The notes under the pieces: generated by a model
What the model was told of the DNA's origin: nothing
Database searches by the model: none
Seen by the model: only the letters and a program-made list of their open reading frames with translations
Made by a program: the position numbers and the translations under genes
Assembly: GCA_036821645.1 (NCBI GenBank)
Contig: DAISJD010000037.1
Span: 1 to 23,457, forward strand
Reading direction: 5' to 3'
From: DAISJD01 sp036821645
GTDB lineage: Bacteria; Pseudomonadota; Alphaproteobacteria; ATCC43930; CGMCC-115725
Length of the DNA stretch: 23,457 nucleotides
Shown here: positions 16,344-23,457 of the stretch, one piece after another
Layout: every line of letters begins with the position of its first letter
Numbering within the stretch: the first letter of the stretch is position 1

Positions 16344-17321
16344 TTATCCGCGCAGGACAATCCCAGTCAAACAACCAAGCCCACCCGCCGCCGCCTGATA
16401 GGCGCTAATATCGAGCGTGTGCACGGTGATCCCGTGCTCTTCAAAACGATTGGCCGCATCGGGACACCCGGCGGGCATGACGATGGTCCGGTCGCAAAGG
16501 GTCACGAAATTCATGGCAAATCTTGCGTCGATCTCAGGGCCTTGCGGCATCGAGACCGCTTCGACCCCGTGTGCTGCCAAAACCGACAGCAACGGCTGGG
16601 GTGCCTTGTGCCCACGCACGATCGCAAGATCGGGGGCCACGAAATTGACAATTCCCAATAAATGCTGTACGCCGGGCGGCAAGGATATCGTATGGGTTTT
16701 GACGGCAAAATCCCCTAAAACCGCCGTCAGCCAGCAGGCCCCCGCTTGATTGGTCCTGTGGCCGACCCCGATCAGAACCGTCTCGGCATCGAGCCACAGG
16801 GCATCCGCCCCTTCGAACTGCGCGTCGCCGCGCGGCATGCCCAGAATCGGGACCCCCGCCTCGGCCAACGCGGCCGCCGCAAGACGCACCTCGCCAGCCC
16901 GCGGGGCGGCACCGGGGCGCGCCATCACGGCACCTTCGGGCATCATGAAAAACAGATCGCGTTGAAACACCAGATTGGGCGGCCCTGCCGGTGCCTCGAC
17001 CCAGAGAACCTCGACCCCCATGCTGCGATAAAAAGCAGCGATCGACATATTTTGGTGCACCATGGCCGCGCGGTCCGGCCATGCCAAAAACAACACCGCA
17101 TCGGGATCGCGGGCTTGTCCGTCCGCATCCACGGCTGCAAAAGCCGCCTCGGGCGGGCGGGCCAACAAGACCGTGCGCAGCGGCGCACTTTCAGAACGAA
17201 CGCCGCAGCGCCGCCAGATGGCCCCGGCCGCAACATCCTCGGCATGGGTTCCCACTCGTTCGCGCCAACCCGGTCCATGAAAACTGGCTGGGACCGGGCC
17301 TGTTTCCTGTCTTAAAGCCAT
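16344..17321 (-). CDS. Amidinohydrolase/amidinotransferase-fold enzyme (DDAH/arginine deiminase superfamily)
   Basis: The 325-residue protein matches dimethylarginine dimethylaminohydrolase along its core. It shows 'VFQRDLFFMMPEGAVMARPG' (118-137), a GDAQFEGAD block with Glu170 and Asp173, a catalytic His in VQHLLG (His220), 'TIVMPAGCP' (279-287), and the C-terminal nucleophile in GGLGCLTGI (Cys317). These correspond to the Cys-His-Glu set of guanidino-modifying enzymes, which cleave or transfer the amidino group of arginine-like substrates. The N-terminal 40 residues, with 'GVRSESAPLRTVLLARP', are the start of the fold. Its ATG overlaps the sulfotransferase stop by ten bases and AAGGA precedes it, so the two are translated together. 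The substrate is unknown. A guanidino group on a sulfated product would be one reading, but this is speculation. Confidence 0.83.
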   Translation of the reverse strand: MALRQETGPVPASFHGPGWRERVGTHAEDVAAGAIWRRCGVRSESAPLRTVLLARPPEAAFAAVDADGQARDPDAVLFLAWPDRAAMVHQNMSIAAFYRSMGVEVLWVEAPAGPPNLVFQRDLFFMMPEGAVMARPGAAPRAGEVRLAAAALAEAGVPILGMPRGDAQFEGADALWLDAETVLIGVGHRTNQAGACWLTAVLGDFAVKTHTISLPPGVQHLLGIVNFVAPDLAIVRGHKAPQPLLSVLAAHGVEAVSMPQGPEIDARFAMNFVTLCDRTIVMPAGCPDAANRFEEHGITVHTLDISAYQAAAGGLGCLTGIVLRG

Positions 17322-18712
17322 TCTGCTTCATCCTTATAGCCAAGTTCCAACGCCATGGCGCGCATGTCGGGCCGATCGAGGAACGGACGCAGTTGCCGTT
17401 CTCGGGCAAGCCAACGGCGGGGCTTCGGCGGAGCTGTGCTCATCACGGCACGCACCACTTGGGATTGCGCCCCCAAGAACCCATCATCCCCAAGCCAGCG
17501 GCGCACCGCATCCAAACGGTCGGGCATGTCCTGAAACTGTTGCAGCACATCTTCAAACCGGACCGGTAGATAGTCGAATTGCGGTTTGGCGAGATGGGTC
17601 AGGATCGCTTCTTGCGCCATGTACCACTGATAGGAACAAATCTCTTCAAGACTGGCCTGTTTCAAGGCCCGCCATGCCGGCGGCAGATCGAATTTCCACC
17701 ATCCGTGATCCGGCAACCCCGGTTCCGAATAGCCCGGTACGGCAAGATCCGCCCCAACAAAGTGGGAATGGAACCCAGGATGGCGCCAACCATCCAGCAG
17801 ACCGTTGATCGAGGCTGCGGGATTGCGTGTCAGATGCAGCACGCGAAAGGTCGCATTCGGAAAGAGGTTTTCAAGAAAACCCATCCGATAGACGTTGCTC
17901 GGCGTCTTGATCAACAGCGGATGGGTTGCAAGATCCTGCGGGGTCCAGGCCCGCATCGGACGAATGAGGACGAAGGGCGGTTCTTCGATGATCACGGGCG
18001 ATGGCGGCCCTTCCGGCACCGGGGTTCCGGGCAAGAACCGGTCGATCAGATCATGATCGAGATCATAATAATAAGGGTTGATAGCCGGATAATGGTGCCG
18101 CATCACTTTCAAAAATGCCAGATGAAACAAGCCCGTATCTTGCGACCAATCGCACGGACGGTTCCGTTCGGCTTCGACCGTCACGACAGCCCGCTCGGCC
18201 GCTCGACGCACCAAAGCCACATCAATGGTTTCAAGCGGCCATTGCATCTGCACACGCCGATAAAGGCGTTCGATAAACTGATCGTCGATCGCAGCACCGA
18301 TCGCGGTTTCAACCGTCCCCACCTCGCCTGCGAGATAGGCCGATATCATGCGGCGGCAATCGTCGCTGCAATCCTCCGCTTGCAACCAATCGGAATCTGC
18401 AACCGCTTCCGGCCAAGCCCGTTCGGTCATTTGCAAAAACGGGTTGATTTCGCCGCAACAATGCAAAAACCGGGGAGATTTGTGCAGAAGTTCCATAAAA
18501 TAGCTGGATCCGCTGCGCGAACAACTCGCCACCAGGGTCACGGTTCGGATTTGAGCGCCAAAATCGCTCCCCATGAGGCCGGCACGCGCCAAGGATGCTT
18601 CAAGACGCGCGCGCAGGCTGGCAAAAACCTGCTGACGCAGTCGATCGGGTGTCGGCGCGCCTGGTCGATTTTTGCCGACGCGTGCCGCATATTGGATGAA
18701 ATTGATCGCCAT
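17312..18712 (-). CDS. Sulfotransferase-family protein 1 (PAPS-dependent)
   Basis: The 466-residue protein is longer than most bacterial sulfotransferases (about 280-350). The 5'-phosphosulfate loop is CSRSGSSYFMELL (64-76). The 3'-phosphate motif is VLHLTRNPAASING (291-304), preceded by the LLIKTPSNVYRMGFLENLFP helix-strand unit. An insertion of roughly 150 residues (about 100-250) separates the motifs and includes acidic and aromatic stretches, so the acceptor site may be unusual. The protein has no signal peptide and should act in the cytoplasm. The start is one base past the stop of sulfotransferase 2, and its end overlaps the amidinohydrolase start, so all three form one unit. Acceptor (sugar, lipid, peptide or small molecule) cannot be read from sequence. 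Confidence 0.85.
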   Translation of the reverse strand: MAINFIQYAARVGKNRPGAPTPDRLRQQVFASLRARLEASLARAGLMGSDFGAQIRTVTLVASCSRSGSSYFMELLHKSPRFLHCCGEINPFLQMTERAWPEAVADSDWLQAEDCSDDCRRMISAYLAGEVGTVETAIGAAIDDQFIERLYRRVQMQWPLETIDVALVRRAAERAVVTVEAERNRPCDWSQDTGLFHLAFLKVMRHHYPAINPYYYDLDHDLIDRFLPGTPVPEGPPSPVIIEEPPFVLIRPMRAWTPQDLATHPLLIKTPSNVYRMGFLENLFPNATFRVLHLTRNPAASINGLLDGWRHPGFHSHFVGADLAVPGYSEPGLPDHGWWKFDLPPAWRALKQASLEEICSYQWYMAQEAILTHLAKPQFDYLPVRFEDVLQQFQDMPDRLDAVRRWLGDDGFLGAQSQVVRAVMSTAPPKPRRWLARERQLRPFLDRPDMRAMALELGYKDEAEWL

Positions 18713-18713
18713 A

Positions 18714-19769
18714 TTATCGCAACCCCAGTTTGAGCTGTGCCGCTAAGACTTGAACCCGAACACCGCGCGCCCAACGACGCCATTGGTTACGATCTTCAAG
18801 CAATGAATGATATTCCACCCGCAAGCGCGCCAACTCATTGCGCAGATTGAACCAAAACCGTTCGATCCCCGACGGGATCTCGGGCCGCGATACATCGGTG
18901 TGCAGGCTATACCCCAGTTTCTGCATCACGGGAGCCGCCGCCCGTTCCACGGCATGGATCTCGGCATGGGTCAGTTTCGTCATGAATTTATTGGCATTAT
19001 CTTTAAGGATCGGGGTCGCCGTATTGCGCCAATCCCGTGCAAGACTGGCCGATGTTTTCGCGTCCTCCGTCTCAAAAAAGCGCAGCATGCCGGGCACGAA
19101 CGTGATACCAAGAAACGCTGTGAGGGCTTCGACCGTTGCTTCTGGTTGTTGAATCAAATCCTCGTAGCTCAGACGATAGAGACTGTTCGGCCCAAGCCTC
19201 TGTTCAAGGTCAAGCGCCAAGGTCTGTTGTTTTGCCCAGAGTTCCGCCGTCAGATAAGGATGAAACGGATTGAACACGGAATCCCGCGAGGAGACCGCGA
19301 CATCGCGCGGGTCGCGCACCAACCAAATCAACCGCGCCCGCGGATAGCGCGCCAAAATCCGATCGACGTGATGGATCATGAACGTGCTTTTACAACCCCA
19401 AATTTCCTTGCCGGTAGCGGCCAGATGCTGGTCGTAGACACCGGCATAGAGCCCGAAAAGGTCGCGGGGCGTGGCCTCGCGGCACAAACGGTCGAGATCG
19501 ATCGGCGATGGCCATGGATGGATATGACCATGAACATGGGTCACGACATCTTGCGCCATATGCCGGAAATTCTCCTCAAGCGCCAAATCACCATAGAGTT
19601 TTTCCACTGGGGCAAAATAACTCATGATATGCGGTGGGTGCGGAACGGTGATTTTGGGATGAGCATTCAGGATCAACCGCAATAAATTTGATCCAGATCT
19701 TTCAGTTCCAATGATGAAGATTGGAGATTCACACAAATTCTGCGGTTCATTGTTTGTATCTCTTGTCAT
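18714..19769 (-). CDS. Sulfotransferase-family protein 2 (PAPS-dependent)
   Basis: A 351-residue sulfotransferase of usual length. The 5'-phosphosulfate loop is GTERSGSNL (21-29), and the 3'-phosphate motif is VRDPRDVAVSSRDS (151-164). A C-terminal segment from about 300 is rich in Leu, Arg and Glu, ending in a basic tail, and may be a coiled coil or membrane-proximal region. The ATG at 19769 follows GAGAGG at a reasonable distance; an in-frame GTG at 19811 would add 14 residues. It is the first gene of the minus-strand unit and sits next to the AT-rich island. Its 5' end is also AT-rich. Two unlike sulfotransferases in tandem suggest two acceptor positions on one product, or a donor/acceptor relay; this is inference. 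Confidence 0.87.
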   Translation of the reverse strand: MTRDTNNEPQNLCESPIFIIGTERSGSNLLRLILNAHPKITVPHPPHIMSYFAPVEKLYGDLALEENFRHMAQDVVTHVHGHIHPWPSPIDLDRLCREATPRDLFGLYAGVYDQHLAATGKEIWGCKSTFMIHHVDRILARYPRARLIWLVRDPRDVAVSSRDSVFNPFHPYLTAELWAKQQTLALDLEQRLGPNSLYRLSYEDLIQQPEATVEALTAFLGITFVPGMLRFFETEDAKTSASLARDWRNTATPILKDNANKFMTKLTHAEIHAVERAAAPVMQKLGYSLHTDVSRPEIPSGIERFWFNLRNELARLRVEYHSLLEDRNQWRRWARGVRVQVLAAQLKLGLR

Positions 19770-20449
19770 TTGACAAAACCTCTCCCTTTCCAGAATGAAA
19801 CTGCGTTTCACTGGCAGGCTTGCACGGCATTTCTCAAAAAAGTGAATTTACTTGAGATGTGAACAATTCATCAGCGATCTCACAATGATCAGACTAGTTT
19901 CCACCACAGGTTTTTTCAACTAAATTCAACTTAACATGGAAATTATAACCAGAAGGTGAATCTCGCCATCTCCACATCCATACAATCACACTCATAAAAA
20001 CAATCCGCACGCTAAAAATATCTATAATTTTCAACATATTATGATAAATATTTTGCAATCCATAAAAAATTAATAATTTTTCGCCACAAGACCATTTAAT
20101 AAAAATAAAAAAAACAAATAAAAAAAATTTCTTCAAAATTAAAAAATTAAATTAAGTAATAATTATTATGTATTTATGTTTTTTTAATTTAAAAAAAATC
20201 AATTACTTTTTTATTCAATATAATTATTTTCCTGAAAATAATCAATATAAACACGCAATAATAATATATTATAATATTGATTTAATTAGAAAATTTATTT
20301 GTTTTATTTGCAATTTAATCTTAATATCTTTGTTTTTGAATTTTACATCTTCATATTCGTTTCATTTTTTATTTTTTGTTAACAATTCTCATCATTCTGT
20401 CATAATTCTTGGCTATAATTTATCGAGTAATTTTTAAGAAAGCGGCATC
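19770..20449. other. AT-rich intergenic island without a convincing gene
   Basis: About 680 bases separate the divergent sulfotransferase and nuclease genes. By direct count, 20101-20400 holds 39 G or C in 300 bases (13%), against roughly 60% in nearby genes. There are long A- and T-runs, for example around 20101-20150, and a perfect 12-bp AT palindrome at 20261-20272. The composition suggests foreign origin, curved DNA, or a binding region for an H-NS/MucR-like protein. It also carries the nuclease promoter at its right end. Confidence 0.85.
20414..20419 (+). promoter_or_regulatory. Candidate -10 element of the S1/P1 nuclease gene
   Basis: A perfect TATAAT lies 31 bases before the nuclease ATG. 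No good -35 hexamer stands at 16-18 bases upstream; TTAACA at 20379-20384 is too far away. In DNA this rich in A and T the match is weaker evidence than it would be elsewhere. Confidence 0.4.
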
Positions 20450-21352
20450 ATGATGCGAAACCTGACAAGCGTGCTTCTGGGGCTCGTACCTTTTTTTACG
20501 ATGGGTATATCCGAATCGGCACAGGCATGGGGTGTCGTCGGCCATACGACGATCGGTATTCTGGCAGAGCAGCAGCTCACCCCCATGGCCCGTCAGGCGG
20601 TTGAATCGCTCCTTGCGCTTGAAGAGCATCATCATCTCTCCGAAGTTGCCGTTTGGGCAGACGAATGGCGCGCCACCCACCCGGAAACCGGGCCCTGGCA
20701 TTATCTGGATATTCCGATCGCCGAAACCCGATACGACCCGGCACGCGATTGCCCGAAAGACGAATGCATCATTCCCAAAATCAAAGAATTCGTCGCCATC
20801 CTCCAAGACAAGGCGAAACCGGCCCAGGATCGCCTGATCGCCTTGAAATATATCGTGCATTTCATCGGAGACATTCATCAGCCGCTGCATGCCGGTGAAA
20901 ATCACGACAAGGGCGGCAACGGCATCTCGGTCAAGTATGACGGCCAGATCGCGTCGGCGGCCGGTAAATACAAGCTCACCCTGCACGGGGTGTGGGATAC
21001 GACCTTCATCGACCGCCATGCCCATTTCGTCGAAGGCCCCGGCATGACGCGGGACACGCTCGATGCCGCCGCCGGAGAGTTGGCAAAATCCCTCGGCAGC
21101 GCCATCGGCAAAGACCCGCATTGGACGATAACCGGCCTCGACCCCGTGTTATGGGCGGTTGAATCCCACGATCTGGCCCGCGATGTCGCCTATGCCGGGA
21201 TCGTTGCCCCCGGTGCCGACTCTCCCGATCCCAACGATGTGATCGCCCTCGACCAAGCCTATGCCGACCGGGCCTGGCCCGTGATCGAACGCCAATTGGC
21301 AAAGGCGGGGGCACGGCTTGCCGACACGCTGAACAAGGCATTGGGGTCATAG
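20450..21352 (+). CDS. Secreted S1/P1-family nuclease
   Basis: This 300-residue zinc nuclease would cleave single-stranded DNA or RNA, and possibly 3'-nucleotides. A signal peptide ends at AQA (24-26), which leaves Trp27 as the mature N-terminus; in P1 nuclease this residue's amino group binds zinc. All nine P1 zinc ligands can be matched: Trp27, His32, Asp71, His84, His137, Asp141, His147, His179 and Asp183. The middle motif is HFIGDIHQPLHAG (137-149). Between His147 and His179 there are about nine residues more than in P1. The start is ATG 20450 (a second ATG follows at once), with AAGAAAG ahead. The gene stands alone on the edge of the AT-rich island. A role in nucleic-acid scavenging or phosphate supply is plausible. 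Confidence 0.92.
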   Translation: MMRNLTSVLLGLVPFFTMGISESAQAWGVVGHTTIGILAEQQLTPMARQAVESLLALEEHHHLSEVAVWADEWRATHPETGPWHYLDIPIAETRYDPARDCPKDECIIPKIKEFVAILQDKAKPAQDRLIALKYIVHFIGDIHQPLHAGENHDKGGNGISVKYDGQIASAAGKYKLTLHGVWDTTFIDRHAHFVEGPGMTRDTLDAAAGELAKSLGSAIGKDPHWTITGLDPVLWAVESHDLARDVAYAGIVAPGADSPDPNDVIALDQAYADRAWPVIERQLAKAGARLADTLNKALGS

Positions 21353-21438
21353 GTCCATCAATCGCCGACCATAGGCTATATTCCTGACATAGGCTTTGAC
21401 ACCTGCCCCAAACCCCCGCCTTTTTTTTTAAAGCGGAT

Positions 21439-21452
21439 TTGATTTAGATCAA
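21439..21452. promoter_or_regulatory. FNR-type box in front of hemN
   Basis: TTGATTTAGATCAA is a perfect match to the FNR/Anr consensus TTGAT-N4-ATCAA. It lies 36 bases before the hemN start codon, where oxygen-sensing FNR control of this gene is expected. A run of nine T (21421-21429) lies just upstream and may end transcription from the nuclease gene, although only weak stem arms precede it. Confidence 0.85.
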
Positions 21453-21488
21453 GGGCAGGGCCATGCCGCCCCTGTTAAGAGGGACGGC

Positions 21489-22841
21489 ATGAGCCCTTCC
21501 TTTCTTGCGCTCCTTGAGCGGAACCTCCCCCGCTACACGAGCTATCCGACGGCACCCCATTTCCATGCGGGCGTCACAGGCGACACATATCGGCGCTGGC
21601 TTTCGGCCCTGCCAACGGACGAGCGGATTTCGCTCTATCTCCATGTGCCGTTCTGCGCCCAGATGTGTTGGTATTGCGGCTGCAATACCACGGTCGCCAA
21701 CCAATATCGGCCGATTGCCGAGTATGCCCAACAGCTTGCCCAGGAAATCGAGACGGCCGTCGCCCTCTTGCCGGGACGGCTTACGGTTGGCCATATCCAT
21801 TGGGGCGGCGGCACGCCCAGCATGCTGTCCGATGCGGATCTTGCCCATTTGATGGATGTGATCCGCGCCGGTTTCACCCTGGCCGACGATGCCGAAATCG
21901 CCATCGAGATCGATCCCAGAACCCTAAAACCGGGTCAGGCGGCCCATTTCGCCGCCTGCGGCATCAACCGGGCCAGTCTCGGCGTCCAGGATTTCGATCC
22001 CACGGTGCAGCAGGCGATCAACCGGGTCCAATCCTATGAACAAACCGCACGCGCTGTCGACGATTTGCGCAGCGCCGGGATCGGGGGGCTCAATCTCGAT
22101 CTGATGTATGGTTTGCCCTACCAAGATCTATTGGTTATGGAAACTACGATCCATCAGGCATTGACGCTCGACCCGGATCGGATCGCGCTGTTCGGCTATG
22201 CCCATGTCCCCTGGATGAAGCGCCATCAAGCCCTCATCCCCGATACGCATTTACCCAATACCCGCGAACGCCTCGCCCAATCGACGCGGGCGACGGAAAT
22301 CATCGAGGCCGCCGGTTATCACAGTATCGGGCTCGATCATTTCGCCAGGGCCCACGACCCCTTGGTCGTCAAAAGCAAGACCGGCACGTTGCGGCGCAAT
22401 TTTCAGGGTTACACCACGGATGAGGCCGATATTCTGCTGGGTTTCGGCGCGTCGGCGATCAGTACCCTGCCGCAAGGCTATGTGCAAAACGAACCGACCA
22501 TCGCCCCCTGGCGGGCCAAGATTCTGGCAGGCGATCCGCCGGTCGCGCGCGGCATCGCCGTGGACGACCGGGACCGCCGCCGCCGCCGTATCATCGAACG
22601 GCTGATGTGCGATCTTGCCCTCGATCTTTCGGACGAGATCGATGATGGCGTCGATGCGTCGGGTAGTTTTACCGACGCGTTTGCCCGGATCGACGAACTG
22701 GCCCGCGAGGGTATCGTCGAACGGCACGGCCCCGTGATCCGCATCACGAAAAAGGGTCGCCCCTTGGTGAGAGCCGTCTGTGCCGCCTTTGACGATTATT
22801 TGCGTCAGGACATAAAGGCCCGACACAGCATCGCCGTCTAG
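21489..22841 (+). CDS. hemN: Oxygen-independent coproporphyrinogen III oxidase (radical SAM)
   Basis: The 450-residue HemN converts coproporphyrinogen III to protoporphyrinogen IX without O2, the haem-synthesis step used under low oxygen. The iron-sulfur cluster motif is CAQMCWYCGC (56-65), with cysteines 56, 60 and 63 as cluster ligands and 65 as the extra conserved HemN cysteine. YTSYPTAPHF (16-25) is the family's N-terminal motif. The SAM-binding GGGTP is at about 106-110. The C-terminal HemN domain (about 370-440) is intact, which separates true HemN from HemW-like proteins. The ATG at 21489 has AGAGG eight bases ahead. An FNR box lies just upstream, so it is probably induced by low oxygen. 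Confidence 0.95.
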   Translation: MSPSFLALLERNLPRYTSYPTAPHFHAGVTGDTYRRWLSALPTDERISLYLHVPFCAQMCWYCGCNTTVANQYRPIAEYAQQLAQEIETAVALLPGRLTVGHIHWGGGTPSMLSDADLAHLMDVIRAGFTLADDAEIAIEIDPRTLKPGQAAHFAACGINRASLGVQDFDPTVQQAINRVQSYEQTARAVDDLRSAGIGGLNLDLMYGLPYQDLLVMETTIHQALTLDPDRIALFGYAHVPWMKRHQALIPDTHLPNTRERLAQSTRATEIIEAAGYHSIGLDHFARAHDPLVVKSKTGTLRRNFQGYTTDEADILLGFGASAISTLPQGYVQNEPTIAPWRAKILAGDPPVARGIAVDDRDRRRRRIIERLMCDLALDLSDEIDDGVDASGSFTDAFARIDELAREGIVERHGPVIRITKKGRPLVRAVCAAFDDYLRQDIKARHSIAV

Positions 22842-22861
22842 CGGCAATACCGGCGACAAAA

Positions 22862-22886
22862 CCCCGATCCAGTCCCTGGATCGGGG
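22862..22886. terminator. Perfect 11-bp hairpin between convergent hemN and HPt genes
   Basis: CCCCGATCCAG (22862-22872) and CTGGATCGGGG (22876-22886) pair fully around a three-base loop, 20 bases after the hemN stop. For minus-strand transcripts the stem is followed by four T, an intrinsic-terminator pattern. For hemN the T-run is absent, so termination on that side may depend on the stem alone. Confidence 0.72.
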
Positions 22887-22896
22887 CCGACCCCGC

Positions 22897-23406
22897 CTAT
22901 ACCCATTCTTGCCACAGGGCGGTAAGGGCAGTCCCTCCCTGTTCCAGGACCGCGATGAGATCCTGCACGGGCCCCTCGAGAGGGGCCCCCGCCTCGGCAA
23001 GGCGCATCACGAGCCGCGCCTGGGCTTCGATCAGGGTCAGTCCCAAAGATCCCGAGGCCCCGGCCGTGGTATGGGCGATTTTCCCCACCTGTACCCCGTC
23101 GCCCGTTGCCAATGCCGTCCGTAAATTACCGCATTGCCGGGGGATGAGGTCGATGAAGGTTGCAATCACTTGGGCAAGGCGGGCATGACCGATCGCCCCG
23201 TTCAGTCGGCGCAGGATCGCCAGATCGACGATCGCCGGTACCGTCTCGTCTGACGGGGATACACCGGCATCAGGATCGAGAATCTGGGTCAGATACGCAA
23301 GCACCGCCAACGCGTCATAGGGTTTTGCAAGGATATGGTCGAAACCGGCAACGCGTAAGCCTGCATGATCGCCGGGTGGGCCGCTCGTCGCCGCCAAGAC
23401 CCACAC
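22897..23406 (-). CDS. Receiver-remnant plus HPt (histidine phosphotransfer) protein, broken or partial
   Basis: The readable part has 169 residues from a GTG at 23406. Residues 1-45 are the C-terminal half of a response-regulator receiver: strand WVLAATSG, then 'GFDHILAKPYDALAVL' with the conserved Lys28. Residues about 65-165 are an HPt helical bundle with the phospho-accepting His112 in IAHTTAGASGSLGL. The receiver's first strands and its phospho-Asp are missing, and the GTG has no ribosome site. A TGA sits in frame at 23427-23425. In another frame the sequence to the window edge reads 'VERLDTLQAVMDR', as expected before this receiver half. A one-base shift near 23416 would join them. The gene is therefore probably the C-terminal part of a hybrid histidine kinase or multi-domain regulator that is frameshifted or carries a sequence error. 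Confidence 0.6.
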   Translation of the reverse strand: MWVLAATSGPPGDHAGLRVAGFDHILAKPYDALAVLAYLTQILDPDAGVSPSDETVPAIVDLAILRRLNGAIGHARLAQVIATFIDLIPRQCGNLRTALATGDGVQVGKIAHTTAGASGSLGLTLIEAQARLVMRLAEAGAPLEGPVQDLIAVLEQGGTALTALWQEWV

Positions 23407-23457
23407 CCGCCCGAAGTCGATCCATCACGGCTTGCAGCGTGTCCAATCGTTCGACCC

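Noticed and set aside
19894..20136. Minus-strand 80-codon frame at the left side of the AT-rich island
   Set aside because: The frame has a biased, low-complexity start, no ribosome site and no family resemblance. It is weaker than the plus-strand frame kept as a finding.
21370..21395. Direct repeat CATAGGCT, 18 bases apart, after the nuclease gene
   Set aside because: The repeat is short, with no dyad or conserved context, so it was not treated as a binding site.
22969..22988. Strong 8-bp GC-rich hairpin
   Set aside because: It lies inside the HPt coding region, far from the gene end, and coding constraints in GC-rich DNA explain it.
1..23457. tRNA, rRNA, CRISPR arrays, insertion sequences, prophage genes
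   Set aside because: No cloverleaf, repeat-spacer array, transposase or integrase was recognised. Structured RNAs could still be missed by eye.

Overview
The window looks like chromosomal DNA of an alphaproteobacterium, probably Rhodospirillales-like. The basis is roughly 60% GC in sampled coding stretches, alphaproteobacterial-looking HemN and SorA/SorB proteins, and an FNR-type box in front of hemN. The genus cannot be fixed from the sequence. I support 21 protein genes, one cut by the left edge and one damaged or cut at the right edge. I saw no rRNA, tRNA, CRISPR array, transposase or integrase.

Layout. (1) 1-2027, minus strand: a YgiQ-type radical SAM protein running off the left edge. 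(2) 2283-6562, plus strand: a small lipoprotein with a TonB C-terminal-like domain, an HscC-type Hsp70, a membrane-anchored J-like protein whose HPD motif is altered, and two overlapping VOC (glyoxalase-fold) genes. A strong hairpin at 6561-6595 holds the stop codons of both convergent genes. (3) 6585-14373, minus strand: a MarR regulator, then a tightly coupled operon for the aerobic CoA-dependent 'hybrid' route of 2-aminobenzoate (anthranilate) breakdown. Its order is flavin monooxygenase/reductase fusion, SDR, crotonase-fold enzyme, acyl-CoA dehydrogenase, Rid protein, CoA ligase. Four consecutive junctions are ATGA or TGATG overlaps. (4) 14564-19769, minus strand: two PAPS-type sulfotransferases and an amidinohydrolase/amidinotransferase-fold enzyme in one tight unit, then a Tat-exported sulfite dehydrogenase (SorA) and its monohaem cytochrome c (SorB). 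(5) 19770-20449: a strikingly AT-rich island, about 13% GC over 20101-20400, with no convincing gene. (6) 20450-22841, plus strand: a secreted S1/P1 nuclease and oxygen-independent coproporphyrinogen III oxidase (hemN). (7) 22897 to the right edge, minus strand: a receiver-remnant/HPt protein whose frame appears broken near 23416.

How the genes work together. In the 2-aminobenzoate operon the ligase makes 2-aminobenzoyl-CoA, the two-domain flavoprotein hydroxylates and reduces the ring, and the remaining enzymes carry out beta-oxidation-like, ring-opening and deaminating steps, probably under MarR control. Two members lack the hallmark residues of their named families: the crotonase lacks both hydratase glutamates and the Rid protein lacks the carboxylate-binding arginine. 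Both could therefore have shifted chemistry suited to CoA-thioester intermediates. SorAB oxidises sulfite in the periplasm and passes electrons to cytochrome c. The sulfotransferase/amidinohydrolase unit next to the AT-rich island is the least explained part of the window and the best candidate for an undescribed pathway.
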